NCBI RefSeq assembly: GCF_036924645.1
Contig: NZ_JAZHRX010000001.1
Location: forward strand, 3,038,001 to 3,102,000
DNA length: 64,000 nt
From: Bradyrhizobium sp. AZCC 2176
Lineage (GTDB): Bacteria > Pseudomonadota > Alphaproteobacteria > Rhizobiales > Xanthobacteraceae
Reading direction: 5' to 3'
Both the position numbers and the translations under genes were made by a program. The notes under the pieces were generated by a model. That model did not search any database, was not told the origin of the DNA, and saw only the letters and a program-made list of their open reading frames with translations. Position 1 is the first letter of the stretch. Every line of letters starts with the position of its first letter. Of this stretch, positions 61,269 to 64,000 are shown piece after piece.

Positions 61269-62114
61269 TTAATCCCGCAGCAGCTCGTTGATGCTGGTCT
61301 TGGCGCGGGTGCGCTCGTCGACGCGCTTGACGATCACGGCGCAGGCGGTCGACGGGCCGGGCTGGCCGTTCTTCAAGGGCTTGCCGGGCAGCGCGCCGGG
61401 AACCACGACCGAATATTCCGGAACTTCGCCGATGAATGTCTCGCCGGTCTCGCGGTCGACGATCTTGGTGGAGGCGCCGAGGAACACGCCCATCGCCAGC
61501 ACCGCGCCCTTGCGCACGATTACGCCTTCGGCGACTTCCGAGCGCGCACCGATGAAGCAGTCGTCCTCGACGATCACAGGCTCGGCCTGCAGTGGCTCCA
61601 GCACGCCGCCGATGCCGACGCCGCCGGAAATATGCACGCGCTTGCCGATCTGCGCGCAGCTTCCCACGGTGGACCAGGTGTCGATCATGGTTGCTTCATC
61701 GACATAGGCGCCGAGATTAACGAAGGACGGCATCAGCACGACGTTGCGGGCGATGAAGGCCGATCGGCGCACGATCGCGCCCGGCACGGCGCGAAAACCC
61801 GCATCACGAAAACGATTCTCGCCCCAGCCCTCGAACTTCGAGGGCACCTTGTCCCACCACGAGGCCTTGCCGGGGCCGCCGGGAATCGCGCTCATGTCGT
61901 TGAGGCGGAACGACAGCAGCACCGCCTTCTTCAGCCACTGATTGACCTTCCACTTGCCGCTGGCCTCGCGCTCGGCAACCCGCGCCTCGCCCTTGTCGAG
62001 CAGTTCGAGCGCGCTATCGACAGCCTCGCGAACCTCGCCCTTGGTCGACGTCGAAATGCCGTCGCGGGCATCGAAGGCGGAGTTGACGGCGGATTCGAGC
62101 GCGGACAGGGACAT
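61269..62114 (-). CDS. dapD: Tetrahydrodipicolinate N-succinyltransferase
   Basis: 281 residues. Left-handed beta-helix built of hexapeptides ([55 protein letters not shown]). Start ATG 62114 follows AAGGAAATCCCG; the upstream open frame is rejected. First step specific to the succinylase branch of lysine synthesis; dapE is two genes on. Confidence 0.97.
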   Translation of the reverse strand: MSLSALESAVNSAFDARDGISTSTKGEVREAVDSALELLDKGEARVAEREASGKWKVNQWLKKAVLLSFRLNDMSAIPGGPGKASWWDKVPSKFEGWGENRFRDAGFRAVPGAIVRRSAFIARNVVLMPSFVNLGAYVDEATMIDTWSTVGSCAQIGKRVHISGGVGIGGVLEPLQAEPVIVEDDCFIGARSEVAEGVIVRKGAVLAMGVFLGASTKIVDRETGETFIGEVPEYSVVVPGALPGKPLKNGQPGPSTACAVIVKRVDERTRAKTSINELLRD

Positions 62115-62188
62115 CGGGATTTCCTTAGGCTTTCGGGCGAAGTTGACGGGCTTTTTCGGGATTTGGGAGGTGAGAGTCAAGCTTCCGC

Positions 62189-62311
62189 TGTCGTCCCTGC
62201 GCACGCAGGGACCCATAACCACAGGTGTGGATTGTTGGACGGGATGCCTGCGGGCGTGCCCTTTTCGAGACGCCGCGGCGTATGGGTCCCGGCTTTTCGC
62301 AGGGACGACGA
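62189..62311. repeat. Palindromic repeat, family F, long copy
   Basis: CTGTCGTCCCTGCGCACGCA left and TTTTCGCAGGGACGACG right, with inner GGGACCCATA / TATGGGTCCC. The same CGTCCCTGCG arms recur as a short hairpin at 63034-63066. Confidence 0.85.
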
Positions 62312-62317
62312 AGATGG

Positions 62318-63019
62318 TTATCCGCGGACGCTCAACTTCTGCAAAAATCCCGTCAGATCATCCGTCACGTGATCCACGTAAGCCGCATCGCGGCCTTCCA
62401 GCTCCCAGTCCTCGCGCACCACTTCCTGGGCGCCGTCGGGCACCACCAGCACCGTGGTCATGCCGAGTTGGTGCGGCACCACGAGGTTGCGGGCGAGATC
62501 CTCGAACATCGCCGACCTCAGGGGATCCACGCCGTGGACGCGCAGGAATTTGTCGTAGGTCTGCGGCGCCGGCTTCGGTTCCAGTTCGGCGGCGATGATG
62601 TCGAACACCGCCTCGAAATGTTCTGTTATGCCAAGCCGTGCCAGCACCGCGCCGGCATGGTCGGTCGAGCCGTTGGTCAGGATCAGCTTGCGGCCGGGAA
62701 GTTTTGCGATCGCCGCCCCCATCGCCGGGTTCGGCTCCAGCGGCGAATGATCGATCTTGTGTACGTAGGCCAGATAATCGTCGGCGTGCACGCCATGCTC
62801 GGTCATCATGCCGCGCATGCTGGTGCCGTAGCGGCGATAATAATCCTTCTGGATCACGCGGGCTTCTTCCGCGGAGATTTTCAAGTAAGCGCTGATGAAC
62901 TCGCCGATCCGCGCGTCGACCTGCTGCCACAGATTGACGTGGTGCGGGTAGAGCGTGTTGTCAAGATCGAACACCCAGGTGTCGATGTGGCTGAAGGCGC
63001 GGGGAGAATTGGTTTTCAT
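62318..63019 (-). CDS. Pyrimidine 5'-nucleotidase-like HAD hydrolase
   Basis: 233 residues. HAD nucleophile motif as [10 protein letters not shown] (Asp 18, Asp 20), [10 protein letters not shown] as motif II, and MFEDLARNL as motif IV. The layout fits SDT1/PpaT-type pyrimidine 5'-nucleotidases. ATG at 63019 fits the family; the TTG at 63031 is an alternative. Confidence 0.85.
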   Translation of the reverse strand: MKTNSPRAFSHIDTWVFDLDNTLYPHHVNLWQQVDARIGEFISAYLKISAEEARVIQKDYYRRYGTSMRGMMTEHGVHADDYLAYVHKIDHSPLEPNPAMGAAIAKLPGRKLILTNGSTDHAGAVLARLGITEHFEAVFDIIAAELEPKPAPQTYDKFLRVHGVDPLRSAMFEDLARNLVVPHQLGMTTVLVVPDGAQEVVREDWELEGRDAAYVDHVTDDLTGFLQKLSVRG

Positions 63020-63033
63020 TTGCTGTCTCAACC

Positions 63034-63066
63034 CGTCGTCCCTGCGTTCGCGTTCGCAGGGACGAC
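63034..63066. repeat. Short perfect hairpin, family F
   Basis: GTCGTCCCTGCG, loop TTCGCGTT, then CGCAGGGACGAC: a perfect 12-base-pair stem with an 8-base loop, between two minus-strand genes. Same arms as the long copy at 62189-62311. May act as a terminator-like or mRNA-stabilising hairpin. Confidence 0.8.
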
Positions 63067-63083
63067 AATGGAACTATGACTCA

Positions 63084-64000
63084 TCACGGCATCGCAAATC
63101 GCAGCGTCTTGCCGCCGCTTGACATATCGACCGGCGCAAAGCCGATCGGCGCAAGGCCGCGCGTGCCGCAATCGCCCTGCTCCGATACCTCGAACTTGCT
63201 CTCGCGCGTGCAGAGCTCTTTCGGGCCGCCCCAGTTCAACGGCCTGTCCCTATATTTTACGGCGCGGTTTTCGCTGTCGACGGCTTCGGCAAAGCTGTAG
63301 ACCTGTTTGGGCTGGCCGGTCACGTCGGGATGCAGGCACTTGCCGGGATCGATGCGGTACCAGCCCCGGCTGGTCACCGACTTGCCGTCGTCGGTGGCGA
63401 CCGCCGCCATGATCTTGTGCGGCGTGTCGTTGCACCATGTCAGTCCGGTCGAGGACGGCTTTTGCACGGCCTCGATCATGGTGGTGAAGAAATTTTGCGA
63501 CTGCACGACATCAGCGGCGAGCCCGCGGCTCTTCAGGAACGCGCTCAATGCTCCTTGCGTCTTCGGCCCGTCGACGCCGTCGATTGGAGCGGCGTCATAG
63601 CCCGCGATCACCAGCAGCCGCTGGATGCCGGCCAGCCGCGCCTGCTCATCGTCATATTCGGAGTCCTCGGCGAGATAGGCGACGAGATTGCCGTCGTCGG
63701 TCCGCGTCGGCGTGATCTGGGTGAAGGGCGCAGGCGTCTGGTTGCCGCGGCATTGGCGGGCGGCGGCGATGACGAAATTCTCCGGCGCGATGCACAGCGT
63801 GTCGCTGCCGTTCTGCGGGATCGGCGAAGCGCCGTAGACGCCGAGCGCGCGCGCATTCAACAGGATGCGGTCGGCGGTCAGCGCGCCCTGCAGCACGACG
63901 CGGCAGGCGGCCGGATCGATCCGGAACCAACCCCGCGTCGCCGTCGCCGACTTGTCGTCGATGCCGATCGCGGCCTCGACCACATAGCTCATGCGGTTGC
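63084..64000 (-). CDS. Tandem DUF1036 protein with peptidoglycan-binding-like centre (5' end cut)
   Basis: Visible part about 305 residues. Two DUF1036 units, each with an NxT/M-type start and TRGWFRIDPAACRVV / SRGWYRIDPGKCLHP. Between them lies a PG_binding-1-like helical stretch (IQRLLVIAGYDAAPIDGVDG). The ATG at 63992 sits inside the first DUF1036 unit (after Asn-Arg), and the frame is open to base 64000, so the true start is outside the window. Probably envelope-associated; function unknown. Confidence 0.8.
   Translation of the reverse strand, partial: NRMSYVVEAAIGIDDKSATATRGWFRIDPAACRVVLQGALTADRILLNARALGVYGASPIPQNGSDTLCIAPENFVIAAARQCRGNQTPAPFTQITPTRTDDGNLVAYLAEDSEYDDEQARLAGIQRLLVIAGYDAAPIDGVDGPKTQGALSAFLKSRGLAADVVQSQNFFTTMIEAVQKPSSTGLTWCNDTPHKIMAAVATDDGKSVTSRGWYRIDPGKCLHPDVTGQPKQVYSFAEAVDSENRAVKYRDRPLNWGGPKELCTRESKFEVSEQGDCGTRGLAPIGFAPVDMSSGGKTLRFAMP

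Noticed and set aside
63990..63992. ATG at 63992 as the start of the DUF1036 protein
   Set aside because: It sits inside the first DUF1036 unit and the frame continues to the window edge.

Overview
The window looks like a chromosomal segment of an alphaproteobacterium of the Bradyrhizobium/Rhodopseudomonas type (order Hyphomicrobiales). The DNA is GC-rich and almost entirely coding. It carries the conserved alphaproteobacterial cluster ptsH - EIIA - hprK - chvG - chvI with pckA just beyond it, several rhizobial families (DUF2865, DUF1036, ChvG/ChvI, retropepsin-like protease), and many intergenic palindromic repeats of the kinds common in these genomes. I see no insertion sequence, prophage, integrase, CRISPR array or tRNA. 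One RNA gene is visible, the small SRP RNA upstream of dnaX. Family names are from recognition of motifs and overall sequence; no database search was run.

Layout. 1-9 kb: 3' end of ilvD, a modABC molybdate transporter, an envelope pair (mepA plus a Spy/CpxP-like protein), a phytanoyl-CoA dioxygenase-like gene flanked by two related micro-ORFs, and a Bug-type solute receptor divergent from a FAD monooxygenase. 9-20 kb: a PAS-PAS-GGDEF-EAL protein with a degenerate GGDEF site, an acyl-CoA-dehydrogenase-fold flavoprotein, a class 3 lipase, an MFS transporter, lepA, a GT39-like membrane glycosyltransferase and an SDR. 20-27 kb: the PTS/HprK/ChvGI regulatory cluster, a HugZ-like gene, and pckA with a clear terminator. 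27-35 kb: arginase, an acyl-CoA thioesterase-like protein, glgP, three small genes including a DUF5680 member, DUF2865 and pyrE. 35-48 kb: a GST, polA, an acyltransferase, ugd, an hrpB helicase, a retropepsin-like protease, a MntA/HepT pair, a phosphoglucomutase/phosphomannomutase, an Lrp-type regulator and a PfkB kinase. 49-64 kb: nudC, a HIT protein, SRP RNA, dnaX - ybaB - recR, an AmpG-like permease, rmuC, def - fmt - truA, dapE - DUF805 - dapD, a pyrimidine 5'-nucleotidase-like HAD protein, and a tandem DUF1036 protein cut by the window end.

How genes work together. The ChvG/ChvI two-component system, HPr kinase, EIIA and HPr form overlapping genes with no sugar permease, so the PTS here is regulatory; pckA is a plausible output. 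dapD and dapE act on the lysine/diaminopimelate pathway and feed peptidoglycan; mepA and the AmpG-like permease handle peptidoglycan turnover. dnaX, ybaB and recR form the usual replication/recombination operon. def and fmt act on formyl-methionine at protein N-termini.

Nothing here is clearly a new multi-gene system. The observations I rate highest are the two related micro-ORFs around the PhyH-like gene, the c-di-GMP protein that keeps its inhibitory site but has lost the cyclase signature, a PolA whose proofreading site has lost most metal ligands, a DnaX missing most zinc-module cysteines, and an unusual HepT motif. Many start codons were moved from the longest open frame to a start with a better ribosome binding site; TTG or GTG starts seem to be used several times.
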